NCBI GenBank assembly: GCA_029255685.2
Contig: CM055318.2
Span: 11,599,001 to 11,663,000 of the forward strand
DNA length: 64,000 nt
Direction of reading: 5' to 3'
Origin: Silene conica
Taxonomy: Eukaryota > Streptophyta > Magnoliopsida > Caryophyllales > Caryophyllaceae
In this document: piece after piece, positions 13,401 to 25,328 of the stretch
Layout: the number at the start of each line of letters is the position of its first letter
Numbering within the stretch: position 1 is the stretch's first letter
The notes under the pieces: generated by a model
Told to the model about the DNA's origin: nothing
The model's database searches: none
What the model saw: the letters and a program-made list of their open reading frames with translations, nothing else
Translations under genes and position numbers: made by a program

Positions 13401-14813
13401 TACCATCATCAAAAGGTTAATAATGAGAAACTAGCGGTCAAAATCAGGCATTATTTACTACCAATGTTATAGGGGTAATATAAATGGGGTAGGGGAAAGC
13501 AAGACATAAAACAAAAATACAATATTAAAGCCCATTAGAAGTATCATTATTCATTCAAAAAAGTGAACTGCAAATTTAAAAGAAGCGGAAAAGTACCTTG
13601 GGTTCAATTTGAGACTTGAGCTCCGACGGCTGATCTTTGTTTACGCTGCTTACTTGGAGCGCAGTAACACCATCAGTAATTGTTGAAAGCTTTTCATTAG
13701 CTTCAAACAACCCGTGGTTAGCTTGTTCTCCTGAACTGCTCCTGTCAGCACTCACAGCAGTATCTTCAAAAGATTTTTCCGAGCTTTCATCTACATCTTT
13801 ACTTGTTTCTCCCACAGTGAAAGTGCCCAACTCTTCTCTCGTTCCTTCTATATCATCAGAACTTATAGGCAACTCATCCACCTTGACCTGTGACGCAATC
13901 GTTGGCTTCAAATTACTAGAATCAGTATGAGGGTCTACAGCGGATTGGCTTTCATTTGGATCTTTGGTTTCTTCAACATGAGAACTAACAAGCTGTGAGC
14001 CGTCATTAGTAGGCTCAAGTAGTGGCTCTTTGTCATTAAGTGATCCCTGCAAGTTTCCATCTTGTTTCGCCAACCTGTCCAAGCTTGTGTTGCCAGAATG
14101 GACATCCTGCGATTTAGTGGCACCAAGCTGCTTTTCGCCTAGTATATAACCTCCGGCGTATGATACAGCAAAAACTGCACCAATTGCGGCACCTCCAACA
14201 AGAATTTTAGAAAAGTTTCCACCCCTTCCAGATGGCTTGGTTGTCGGGCCAGGACCAGGTGGAACGGAGGAAAAGTTTCTTCGAAAGCATAATGATGGAG
14301 ATGTCTGCTAAAATTGAAAAATGGTACTGACATCAACAAATGAGACTTACAGAACACTTCAACTGCGCTACACGCATAGACAAACATGGCACTGAATGCT
14401 GACAAAGAAAAATCCCTTTTGTAACGATAACCAACAAAAGATAAACTGAATATCTGAAGTTTGGAGAGTGTGACTTGCCAATTTGCCACGTAAATACAAG
14501 TACGCGGCCTATTAACATTTCATGAAAATTCAATTAATGAAAAATCAAACGACTACAAAGCAGCCGTGTTCCCTTCAAACAATAGCATCCGAACAAACAA
14601 AACAAGCTGAACTAAAACTCGAAATAAGCAAATTAGGACATACCAGAGTTGTTGACTGCTTTGGGACTCTCCTAATGCTCGATCTGCTGCGATGCGAAAG
14701 CGCCAAAATGGACCTGAAAACATATCCTCTTTCACTTATAAGGAATCAAATAGCTATCGCAACAATAATGGAGGGAAAGAGAACAGTAAAGTATCAATGT
14801 ACCTTCGAAACAT
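4454..14813 (-). CDS. MIC60: MICOS complex subunit MIC60 (mitofilin), spliced, 646 aa
   Basis: Core subunit of MICOS in the mitochondrial inner membrane, which holds cristae junctions. In plants MIC60 is also reported to act with TOM40 in mitochondrial lipid transfer (family knowledge). Coding exons read by me on the minus strand: 14813-14803, 14713-14644, 14307-13597, 9947-9819, 9736-9602, 9237-9160, 7885-7793, 7705-7586, 7051-6974, 6552-6373, 5055-4954, 4687-4454. They sum to 1941 nt, all in frame; every junction is phase 0 except the first. Residues 1-39 are Arg/Ser-rich with no acid (presequence; RNF/SS resembles a cleavage site). Residues 62-83 form a Gly/Ala-rich membrane helix with GxxxG (66-70). 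Residues 85-264 are acidic and low complexity. Residues 350-450 are Glu/Lys/Ala coiled coil. The mitofilin core follows (INALCMAFYARSEEARQ, GPLRHFSFISPDGGGILTHS) and the C-terminus is LLQSYATSMSLT. Length matches plant MIC60 (about 650 aa). The intron after residue 535 uses a GC donor (AAG/GCAAGT at 6372). The start at 14813 is chosen because it gives a basic Arg/Ser presequence in frame across the first intron. Confidence 0.93.
4791..4905. mobile_element. Foldback MITE in last MIC60 intron
   Basis: Perfect 21-bp terminal inverted repeats, TTGAGACGGTTTTACATGTG(A) at 4791-4811 and its complement at 4885-4905, flank a 73-bp centre inside intron 4688-4953. The GAGACGGT core is a common plant MITE end. 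No clear target duplication was seen, so the family is unassigned. Confidence 0.75.
5056..6372 (-). other. MIC60 intron 11 with non-canonical GC donor
   Basis: Intron between the exon ending LNLNQK and the exon starting FNALKG. On the minus strand it begins GCAAGT (6372 downward) and ends CACAG (5056). The only nearby GT would shift the frame. Positions about 5450-5960 hold several CCCAA/GACCC words resembling the inner part of hAT-type MITEs, but I could not define element ends. Confidence 0.7.
7886..9159 (-). other. MIC60 intron 7, no recognised content
   Basis: A 1.27-kb intron with a GT donor at 9159 and TTTAG acceptor at 7886. I see no ORF with family resemblance and no element with paired ends. 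Confidence 0.6.
10191..10935. other. Strand-skewed insert-like segment in MIC60 intron 4
   Basis: The plus strand is C-rich and purine-poor from about 10200 to 10470, then G-rich to about 10860. The switch lies at an inverted repeat (AAACCGCATC ... GATGCGGTTT, about 10463-10503). The right end reads GGGAGGGAGTACT, like a Stowaway-type end, but no matching left end was found. Translations here are low-complexity Pro/Ser/Thr and not credible genes. Confidence 0.35.
11412..13086 (+). mobile_element. tRNA-derived SINE, split by a solo LTR
   Basis: The 13-bp target duplication TACTGGGATGCCT occurs at 11399-11411 and 13087-13099. The left part (11412-11486) has RNA polymerase III boxes: A box TAGTCTAGTGG (11427-11437) and B box GGATCGAATCC (11471-11481, one mismatch to consensus). 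The right part (13030-13086) ends in a poly-A run. Without the LTR the SINE is about 130 bp. It lies in the 3.6-kb MIC60 intron, opposite to the gene. Confidence 0.87.
11487..13024 (+). mobile_element. Solo LTR, 1538 bp, inside the SINE
   Basis: Starts TGATAGTAG and ends CGTATCA (inverted ends TGATA/TATCA). It is flanked by the 5-bp duplication CCCCT (11482-11486 and 13025-13029). A TATA-like CCATATATATACCC (about 11977-11990) suggests plus-strand orientation. About 11810-11915 carries five variants of the GC-rich word GCAGCCTGCGG. The end region resembles Ty3/gypsy LTR ends, but no internal domain remains to confirm the lineage. Confidence 0.88.
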
Positions 14814-14838
14814 CGAAAAATAGGACAATTTGCCACAT
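14672..14838 (-). promoter_or_regulatory. Upstream ORF overlapping the MIC60 start
   Basis: In the spliced leader an ATG at 14838 opens a 25-codon frame (14838-14803 joined to 14713-14672) that passes the MIC60 ATG (14813) in another frame and stops inside exon 3. Both ATGs have a T at -3, a weak context. Such overlapping uORFs usually lower translation of the main ORF, so this is a candidate translational control. It depends on the inferred splicing. Confidence 0.5.
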
Positions 14839-15390
14839 AAAAAGCGTAAACCTGATCAAAAAAAGAACAACAAATCACTAAGCACTGCAATCTTTCAAGT
14901 AAAAATACATTTTGGTACGAAAAATTTCCTCTTTTCTCTTCAGAATTAAAACTAAAAAGGATTATTGCACAATCCCTCAACCTCAACCATAACCTTAAAT
15001 TACCTAATTAAAAATTAGGGCAAAAACTAACAAATTAAGCTAAATGCTACTCATTGGAGAATTAATGGGAATGCATAGAGATACATATACATAGCAAAAT
15101 TTCAACTTAGAAAAGAAAAGAAAAGAGATATAGGAAATACCAGTTTAAGGATGAAAGAATGTGATTCGTCGATGATCTAAGGCTTTGATTGTTGGAAATT
15201 TTTAGGGTTTATGCGATTTTTGTCGATTTTTAATAATGGAGAAAGGGGAAGAGGGGAGAATGATGTTTGGCGTGAATGTTGTTAAATCTCGCTGAATTAC
15301 TTTTGTTTCTTTTTCGGTTTTCCGAGCGTCTTCGTCTTTTGACGGATAGTGCTCGTGCTCAATGAAAATTTGTGTTTTAAATATATCACA
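14814..15390 (-). promoter_or_regulatory. MIC60 leader with 5'-UTR intron, and promoter region
   Basis: Exon 2 (14851-14803) has 38 nt of leader after a TTTTTTTGATCAG acceptor. A candidate non-coding exon 1 ends at 15141 (CTG/GTATTT), giving a leader intron 15140-14852. The minus strand from about 15300 to 15141 is CT/A-rich and has no ATG, as expected for a 5' UTR. ATATATTTAA near 15375-15385 could be the TATA box. The transcription start is not determined. Confidence 0.5.
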
Positions 15391-15540
15391 ACCTCGCCCA
15401 TAATTTTATTTAATCATATGCACTTTGTCCCCTTCTTTTGAATTTCCCCTTAGTTAGAAAAAACAACTTAGGCTCCGTTTGAGACCAAATTTGAGCATAT
15501 TTGAAAGATTTAGCATTTTGATCTACGAGTATGTTATTTA

Positions 15541-15780
15541 GAGCGTTTGGTTAATATTATACCGAAATAGTATATTGAGTTCAATATGCTATTTTGCAAT
15601 ATGTTGTTTCTACCAGCATATTTGATTAGCGGAATAGGAAAAAAAATATTCTCTTCTTTACCATCTTTAAAAAAAATATTAACCTTACATTTAATAAATA
15701 ATTTGTCCGTATAGTTATTTGTCATTTTACAAAGATGTTTAACAATCTGCTAATCTAAACCATCAATTACCAAACACCTA
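15541..15780. mobile_element. MITE copy 1 (GCGTTTGGTTAAT ends)
   Basis: Imperfect terminal inverted repeats AGCGTTTGGTTAAT and ATTACCAAACACC bound an AT-rich, ORF-free segment. A diverged second copy lies at about 16302-16510; similarity also extends outward on the left (CATATTTGA ... TATGTTATTTA). The superfamily is uncertain. Confidence 0.55.
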
Positions 15781-15899
15781 GAAAACAATTACGCTAAATA
15801 AATCGGTTACTCTAACCTGTTAAATCATTCTGCAAGTCAAATCTGCCTTGTAAATTTGTTTCTCCAGTATTAATACGTTTTTTTACCAAACATGGCCTT

Positions 15900-16520
15900 A
15901 AACTTTGTTTGGTAAATGGCACAGTGGGCCAAAATTCTTCATATTTGAGAGGTTTAAAATGTTTGACTTATAGGAGATAACATATGTGTTATTAATTCAA
16001 TCCGTAGTACTTGACATATTCCTTGGGAAATTTCTAATATTATCAAGGATATAAAATTAGATCTTCGTTGCTTCGATGAAGTGAAAATTAATCATTGCTT
16101 TCGAGAAGCCAACAAAGTCGTTGACTTTATGACATCTATTGGACATTCGTGTCCTTCTCTTTCGAGGTGGGTTGAAAGTCGGTGGCTTCAACTTACCTCT
16201 CTCATTCGAAATGATGAGATAGGTTGGTCCTACTCTAGAGGATCAACTTGGTTTCCTTACCTTATTAAAAAAAAACATGTTTGACTTACGAATATATTAT
16301 TTATAACGTTTGGTTAATGACATATTAAAATAGTATATTGGGGTCCAATATGCGGCTCATACCAGCATATTGAATTAGCGAATTAAAAATAAATAAAAAA
16401 TGTCTGATTTACCATTTTAATAAAATACTAACATTACTTTTATATATTTAATAATTTTACAAAAATGATAAACAATATGCTAATCTAGACTGTTAAATTA
16501 CCAAACACGTCTAAAACAAT
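15900..16520. mobile_element. MITE copy 2, split by a LINE tail
   Basis: Aligns by eye with copy 1 (e.g. AATAGTATATTG, ACCAGCATATT, ACCAAACAC), but is interrupted at 15971-16276 by a truncated LINE. The split shows that the MITE was there first. Confidence 0.5.
15971..16276 (+). pseudogene. 5'-truncated LINE tail with RNase H fragment
   Basis: Flanked by the 12-bp duplication ATGTTTGACTTA (15959-15970 and 16277-16288) and ending in a poly-A run, the typical result of target-primed reverse transcription. It reads on the plus strand as the C-terminal part of a LINE RNase H-like domain: a CFREANKVVDFMTSIGHSC block (residues after PWEISNIIKD) then RWLQLTSLIRNDE. About 80 codons remain without a start, so no product is expected. 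Confidence 0.8.
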
Positions 16521-16559
16521 TATGCTAACCTACACACTTTGTCGCCTTGTCTAGAATTT

Positions 16560-17393
16560 ACCCTATGTCAAAAATAGACCCAAACAAATTTTCTCTCTTC
16601 TTTTCCTCTCAACCTCAATCAAATTGCTAATAATTTAACGAATCATGAAACTTAATTCGCACAAATCACAAGTAATTTCGTCGTTTTATCAACAAATTTA
16701 TTAATACGCGCCTTTTAATTGATTGAATGTTTTTTTTTAAAAAATAAAAAGTAGAATTTTTAAAAATAGGGTTTGGAATTTTGGATTGATAAAGAGGTGG
16801 TTGTTGGTGGTCATTTTATTGGTCGGGTAGAGTGGTCGTCTTATGACGGTCGGTGGCTGTTTCAAGGGACGTTATTGCGACCGATGGTGGATCGATTTAT
16901 GGTGACCGGTGATGGGTCAGTTATGGTGGCTAGTGGTGGTGCGTTCTAGTTGTGGGGAGTTTGGTGGTGGCGTGGCATACATGTTTTTGTTGGGATTTCC
17001 ATGGTTTTTATTATTGTCTTCTCTAATTGTGTGTGAACCGTGAGAGGGATAAAGTCAGAATACGACGATAAAGTATGCGGGATTAAGCAAAATCGAGGAC
17101 GGGGTTTAGCAACTCCCTACTTTTATCCCTAATCTACTCTTAAGCCTCTAACTTAAATTTGGTAAAACTACGTGTTACGGAGACGATATTTATAACAGCT
17201 AATTATCATTTTATTATATTGAAAAAAAATGAACTAACGAACTAACTTTTCTTTTACATATTTATAAATAACAATAAATAAAAATAATATTAGAATAATG
17301 ATTTTAATTTGCTAACTTTTATGATAAAAAGGTATAACTTAAAACGAACATAAAAGCTGGGACACAAAAATTGATGAAGAAGAATGAAAAAAC
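16560..17393. other. Intergenic, nothing recognised
   Basis: Between the MITE pair and the Harbinger-like end. Positions 16790-16980 are rich in GGTGG/GGTCGG words on the plus strand, with no open frame of note. I see no paired element ends. Confidence 0.6.
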
Positions 17394-17813
17394 TTAGGAC
17401 TTGTTTGGTTCATGCAGGAATTAGATTCATGTGGTAAGTTTAATTTCACATGAATTGAATTCCTTGATGTAATTCATGGGAAATGAACTAAATTTGTTTG
17501 GTTGCTATAATTCCCATGAATTAAGTTACTGCAAATTGTTTGGTTGTATTATTTAAATTCCCATTATTTTTGTTGATAAATACCATTTTACCCTTTAGTT
17601 TTAGCAAATAATAACTTTGTCTTGTCATTAATTTCATTTTTCCATGACTCGACAAATCTCGCCAGTACTTCATACGTAGAACATCAAAGTTCAACTAGAA
17701 AGTATACATTAAAATTAAAGTACCTCCAAGTTCAACTATAATAACTCAAAATCCACTCTTATCGACGAAAGTTTCAGCTTAAACATAGCTGAAAACATAA
17801 TTATTGTAATCTG

Positions 17814-18811
17814 CTAAAACGAAATGGCTAGTAGAGATGACAACCAAACTCTAGTTACATCAAGAGGATTAGTAGCTAGTTTTTTCGACACAGTAAGGAT
17901 CTCTGCATTGGTTAACCCTTCAATCTTCATTATCTCTGAAGTTACTTGCATTCTTCAGTCAGCTGACTCGGACTCATGCTTGAAGCAATTAGCTAGCTTT
18001 CCAATGTGTTCTCCAGCAACTTCCATCACGTCACCGATTCTATCAAGTCTGCTTGAAAATTGTCTTAATGCTTCAATTGTCTATGTTCTAGCCTTCTTGG
18101 TCTTACTAGTTGAAGTCGCACTTGAACCCGAAGGCTCGCCTTGAGTATTTGGGAAAGTTGGTGGCACCTCTTGTGTATTTTGTGTGACCACTTCTTCTTC
18201 TTCTTCTTCTTCTTCTTGATCACCTTTTTCTTCACCCTCCATCTCTCATAATGCATCTTGTATACTATCTCCCTCTAGTCCGGTAGCCCTGTCATTTCCA
18301 AATAATTTTCCCAACTCATCAAATAGAGGAAATGGCCTATTTCTTAAGCCTACCGCATTTTTATGACTCTGTCATATCAACGAACACAAATAAATCAATA
18401 GGTCAACTAAAATAAATAAATATATGTCTGGAAAGTGAAATTACCTTTATCCAGTCGTCCCATACCGTCCGGTCACATGTAACAAACTTATGTCGATCGT
18501 TCCAACCGAACCCACTAGCCTGTGGACTTAACATCTCCACAATTGCATCATAATGCTTCCTTAGAGTCTTCACCCTAGACTCGATGTGAGGTTTGGCTTT
18601 CTTACCACATCCGGGTATTTTTTTGTTATATAAAAGTTTCAATCTTAGCATAAGCACCATTTTTGAATTGGCCGTTGTCAGCTTTCCAACCACCAAGATC
18701 AACAAGATCTTGCATTGCACTTACAAGGGCACTGTCTTCAGCAGTTGACCATCTCGAGCAATTTCTTGCACTTGGTGTAGCCTCCTTCCTTTTTTCTTGG
18801 TTTTGAGACAT
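17814..18811 (-). pseudogene. MYB/SANT-like DNA-binding protein of a PIF/Harbinger element
   Basis: ORF1-type partner of Harbinger transposase, which helps bind the element ends (family knowledge). Reading 18811 down: a SANT/Myb-like domain (RWSTAEDSALVSAM ... GCGKKAKPHIESRVKTLRKHYDA ... FGWNDRHKFVTCDRTVWDDW). A canonical intron runs from about 18445 (GTAATT) to ACAG near 18371. Then come LRNRPFPLFDELG, a poly-Glu tract coded by a CTT repeat (18187-18217) and a C-terminal helix region ending at 17814. A 1-nt frameshift near 18640 and stops near 18247, 18082 and 17958 break it. Confidence 0.82.
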
Positions 18812-18925
18812 CTCTACAACGTAAACATGATTCCAATGGACATAAAAAAATTATAGTATCAACTTACATAAATCCAAAGGTCGTACAAAATTAGAGTATT
18901 AATGCGGGAAAACAAAGATAATATA

Positions 18926-19853
<928 letters not shown>

Positions 19854-20279
19854 TTACTGTCATTAAACATAGGCATTTTAATAGATCAGTCCGTTTTTCT
19901 TAAGACGGAAGTACCTGTCGCAAGCTTGCGACGAGTCGGGTTTGTACCATTTAAGTGTATATGGGGCATGCAAGTGGGAATTGGTGTCATTTAATTGATA
20001 TGACTATTGAGAATTAAAAAATAAAAAATAAATTTCCCCACTTCCCCATACACTGATATGGCCGTCACAAATGAGAATTTGTGTAAATATTTTAGGACAC
20101 ACTTGGGCTATAGTCTGATTATTTTGCCAGCATATATTTTGACAAACTTGCATTTTCTGGTATATGAGAATACTGTTGGGAAATGTGTCCTCAACAATGA
20201 TGCGATCACGTCAATGATAATTATCATTGTCAAATCTTATGATAAGAATATGTAAGGGATGATCCGATATTATATATAG

Positions 20280-20359
20280 TCAACTGACCAACATTAATCG
20301 ATAATGATTGGCTGACTAGAGTTTGACATTACTGTCGTATGACGGTGGTGGTCAGTTGA
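20280..20359 (+). other. Structured block in LTR A
   Basis: Outer helix TCAACTGACC (20280-20289) with GGTCAGTTGA (20350-20359), 10 bp. Inner helix TAATG (20302-20306) with CATTA (20327-20331). It is followed by a conserved GATCCCTTTAGGTCACACCT. Equivalent helices with different bases occur in LTRs C and D. Confidence 0.6.
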
Positions 20360-22065
20360 TCCCTTTAGGTCACACCTATAGGACAATCCCCTTAAATAAT
20401 ATGTTGATCAATTGTATACGATACGAATTGATCAAATTCCTTAAAATCGAATATCGAGAAATCAAAGTTTAAATCTTAATGTAAGATTTATATTTGAAAT
20501 TGAAGCGTGTCAATTGTCAAATAGTAATAGACATTTTTGAAATATCGAAATTAGAATATGAATGGTTCGTGGTTATAACAAACGTTGTATATCGTATCGA
20601 CGATTATTATAATAACCATATATTGGGACGGTAATTACGAATTACTAAAATAATTTGTTAAATATGATTTAATTAATTTAGAAATAATATTTATATGATA
20701 AATATATTTTAAATTAATACAATTGAATTATGTCACATAGGATGTTACATATTACACAATTGTACAAATTACAATTTTTAAAATGAAGGTCCATTTTACA
20801 TCTAATGTGTCGTGTGATTTTGTGAGGTTAAGGGTTTGCAATTAAATCATCCCTAAAGCCTAATGATATATAAGCTTGATGCCCAAGTTATAGGCATGCA
20901 TCTCTATGTGTTTGGGTAAGACAAAAAGGGCATTCAATCCTTCCCACACACTCAACTCACACGCCTCACTCAACCCATCACCCTATTTATATGGGAATGG
21001 TTCACATTACTAATGCTAATGTTAACCTAGGTCATTTTTCTAGTGTAGAAAAACTCTCTCAAATTCCTCTAATATTTTATAGTAAGAAAATATCATTTTC
21101 TCTGATAATATAATAGGATTATATTAAAACTGTTGTGAAATAAAGACAAGAGAGAATTATAGAGAGAAAGTAAGAGAGACAAAACTATGTTCTCATTCCA
21201 TTTTGAGAGATATATATAGATATACAATGAGCTAGAGTTTCCATAAGATAATAACTCTAGGATATTCTAAGATATGGACATCCATATAATATTATACTAT
21301 AATATTTCATAACACTCCCCCTTGGATGTCCATCACCGAAGAAGATGCCTCGTTAAAAACCTCCCTAGAAAAACCTCGTGGGAAAACACTAGTGAAGGAA
21401 AAGAGTACATTAATCTTCAAACACGCATAACAACCTGCCTCGTTAAAACCTTTCTACGGAAAACCCAGTGGGACAAAACCATAGCTAAGGAAAAAGAGTA
21501 CAGCGCGTGTTACTCCCCCTGATGATTACATAACTTAATAAATCTTCAAATGATCCAGGCTTGCTTTGACATAATTTCTCGATCGTTGAAGTAATACCCT
21601 ATGTAGTTAATAGACTTGAATCTCTGGTCAATAGAAATCCATGGCAGTTTCGATATCACATTTCTTTGATAACTCACACTCTGGATATAATCATTTCATA
21701 AGAAATCTTGGATCTTCATTTCAGTTAATACTTCCGCAATAATGATTCAACTTCTCCACAAAAACGACATATCATTATATGTCGAAAATAATTGTCATCT
21801 CCAACAATAATGACGATCGTGACAATAGCGTAATAATGCGCTTATATTGCTACCTCGTTAAAAACCTTGCTAGGAAAAACCCGTTGGGACAAAAATCTAG
21901 TCGAAGGGAAAAAGCATCATTCCTTAATTCCTCGTATTAAGGAGAATCAATACGATAATCATTGAATAAATCACCCAATATATTTGAGCTATTTTCTTTG
22001 CTAAACCATATATGTATTGATTGACATCCTCATTGTAGATTTTGACTACAATATTTTCCAACTAG

Positions 22066-25000
22066 TATGGTACTTCTGGATCATAAACTAATTTCAAATA
22101 TTTAGCATGAAACTCATTTAAATCATTATCCTCATATGCTCAAACTTCAGTTTGACACAATAATAATTTCCTTGAATTAACTCTACATGAGTTTGAAGTT
22201 TTCCATTTTGGAAATAATCACGATAACCTTTCAATCGTGTCGTAGAGGTTTATATATAATCCTGAGTTCCCAAAACTCAATTAATAAAACATCATCATTT
22301 GATGATCATTTATAAGAGGCTCCTATAAGGAGTTATTCTCGTTTGAGTATCTCATAAGATAATATTTCTCCTTTTTAAATATTTATCAAATAATAACAAT
22401 ATAATTAATCACTGCATGCATATGATATGTAACCAATTCTATTCAACATTCTAAAACAAATAATAATGTAAATATTAAAACTAAATGCAATGATGAACTA
22501 AATCTCGAAATGCACATGATGATGACTCGATAATGCAAACTGTACAATTTTGTTTTCCAAAATTCATAACTTAAATTGACTTCCAGTCAATAAATGGACT
22601 TTCGGTCCATGAGCTCATTCATAATCATTGATTATGTGCCGACAATAAAATTGGACTTACTATAAGATCCCGATTATCTAGTCCATTAAACTCCGCGCGC
22701 AATTGCATATCGGTTCCTTAACCATATCGATATAATTTCAATATCTCGTGATATTCAATACTAAATTAGTGATATCTAAATATATACGGTACCATTTCTT
22801 TTTCTATATAGGTCATCTATTATCATTCAGATATCTATGTCACTTCCGGGACATCCAAACTTCTTTACTCTGTAAGAGTACCAACTGCTCATACTTGCCG
22901 TTTTCTAATTACTTAAAATATTTGAACCGATATGACTTTCACACTACCTTTCTTGTGTGTTTGTTGTTCAAATTGGCAAGAATCTAATTTTCGTTACACC
23001 AACTTTCTATGACTAATTTATAGCTCGCTATACCACATAAATGGCTATCTGTCTGTAATTAAATCATAGATTTCATTGTATGAACATATCACATTTTTGA
23101 TAAGATGATCAAAGTGGTATTATTAATACATCTTCATTATTAAATGAATACCATCATTTTAATCCATGAACCTCTGTGTGATGTATTTCATATTTGAAAC
23201 AAACCGCCGAACATCATGTCCAGTTAGGGACAATATACTTGTTTGTTTTTACCAGCTTTTCCTTATCATTCTCCCCCTAAGGTGGTAAAAACCATAACCA
23301 CTTTAGACCTTATTTTCTCATTTCACCGATGAGAATTTATATTGGCATTTTTTGTATAATAACCATATAATGCAGTTGGATTTTAAATGTGCTGAATCAC
23401 AATGCCCAATTTGGAGACTAATGATTTCATATAATAAGCTGTGATTACCACACAATAACTACTTAGAAAAAATCATTATGTGGCTACAAGCCCCTTTATA
23501 TAATGGCAATCCATAAATGAACATTTACGTTCTTTATTACTCTCCATGTAGTTGTTAGATCTCAAATATCGAATATACTCAATCTCCGTGTAACGTCTTG
23601 CTTTTAATAAATTTACACGAAAGAGTTTCAGCACTTATATTTTCCTTAGGATAAACTTCAGGTTTATCGAAACGGGTAAAGTAAGAACCCGGATGGCCTT
23701 AACATGTCACATCTGAATTATTTCATGTCAACTTTCTAAGTTGCCCACAATTAATTCATGGCAAACTTTAATAGAATCGGCCGTGTCTCAATAATTTCAC
23801 TTATTGAACGCCACTTCAAGTTGACTATATTTCTCATGCTAAATTTGTAGTCAGCAATACTTTATTCAACCTGATAATTGATGTGACAAATGACACAATA
23901 AGTGTCCCATATATGTAGGCAAGACTCGTCAATAAGAAATATATTCCTCTTTGAGTTTTCTCAAATGACCAATAATTATAATCGTCAACATATACAATGA
24001 TGACATACTCATGTTTATCACATCCTTTTAATGTGTCGTATAACATGATAATTATATATGTAAATTGATCATAATTTAACTTACAAATCAATTATTCTCT
24101 TAACCACAAAGGTTCCAACAACTTAAAAATTAGTTGTATTTTTCCGACAATTTACCTCATAATACCTTATGAGCGTCACATTAACACCTTTCTTTCAAGA
24201 GTATATTAAATATCCACTTTGGATAGGAATATAAGTGTTTCAAGATAAACACACCACGTCCTCTTTCTTTCAAGAGTATAGTAAGTATCCACTTTTGATA
24301 GTAATATAAGTGTTATAAAATAAACACACCACGTCCTTCTATATAAGGACTATCGTTGACATAATTTAATCCCAATAAAATAATAATTTCACTCAAAACA
24401 TTTTTTTTTCACGATATTGTGTCTTCAAGACTACATTATATGAGTGAAATGAAAAGTATATTGCATCATTGCAAAATCCCATATGCCATAATTTATGAGT
24501 TTTTGACATTCATGAATAAATCCCGACTTTATTTTTGTTTTAATACATAAAATGTATCACCGTATACAAAAATAAATTGCAAACACTGTGAACTTCAGGC
24601 CACAGTTTTAATATTTGTAAACATTATGAACTTCCGGTCATAATTCGTGCCATAATTTCATTATTTGCAAACGCTATGAACTTCAGGCCATAGTGTGAAT
24701 GTCAAAATTTCAACCCATAATAATTTATCCTTTATCGTATCAAATTTTGAGCATATATGAGTCTCACCCGACTTTCATTACTTTAAATGAAATGAATTTT
24801 GGCTCAAAAAGGCTTCTTAGGCTCAATAAAGCCACATCATTAAGCTCAATTAAAATTTCTTTACTTGAGCCCCCATTATTAGCCTCAATAAGGTCACATC
24901 ATTAAGCTTGTTATCAATAAGGCCACATCATTAAGCTTTCATAATGTCATGTTCTCGATCTCTGTCACCGGCAGAGTCTTTTATGAGATGTCGCATTCAC

Positions 25001-25328
25001 TTCCAGGAATGAATCTAATTTCAAATATCATTATATTGTTCAATTTAAGGTGAACAAAAATCAATTTAGAAATAATCTCTCTTAACTAAAACCGTTTTAT
25101 TCATTTAAAACTCAAATGCGTATCAAAATCGCAGCTGTGAACTTCTGGGTCCAAAATACAATATCATATCTCCCCATCTTTATAAAATAAATCTTTTGGA
25201 ACTTCAGTCCCAAGATAGTATGAGGTGTTTCCCTATGAAACTTCAAATCCAAAATACAATATGAATATATTGTATTGATGTGACGGTGTAAAATTTTCCC
25301 TTTAAAACTTTGAACTTCAGGTCAAAGT
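22066..25328 (-). repeat. Dispersed hairpins with a common ACTTCNGG loop
   Basis: Plus-strand positions: 22066-22085, 22140-22155, 22575-22591, 22594-22610, 22837-22854, 23650-23668, 24586-24605, 24623-24644, 24672-24695, 24994-25011, 25307-25328. Each is a short stem (4-7 bp) around a loop close to ACTTC(A/C/T)GG; the stems differ, e.g. ATGTC/GACAT, ATTATGA/TCATAAT, ACTTTGA/TCAAAGT, GATAAA/TTTATC. On the element's sense strand the loop is CCNGAAGT. Role unknown. Confidence 0.6.

Noticed and set aside
13637..13930. 97-codon plus-strand frame opposite MIC60 exon 4
   Set aside because: Antisense shadow of a well-supported coding exon.
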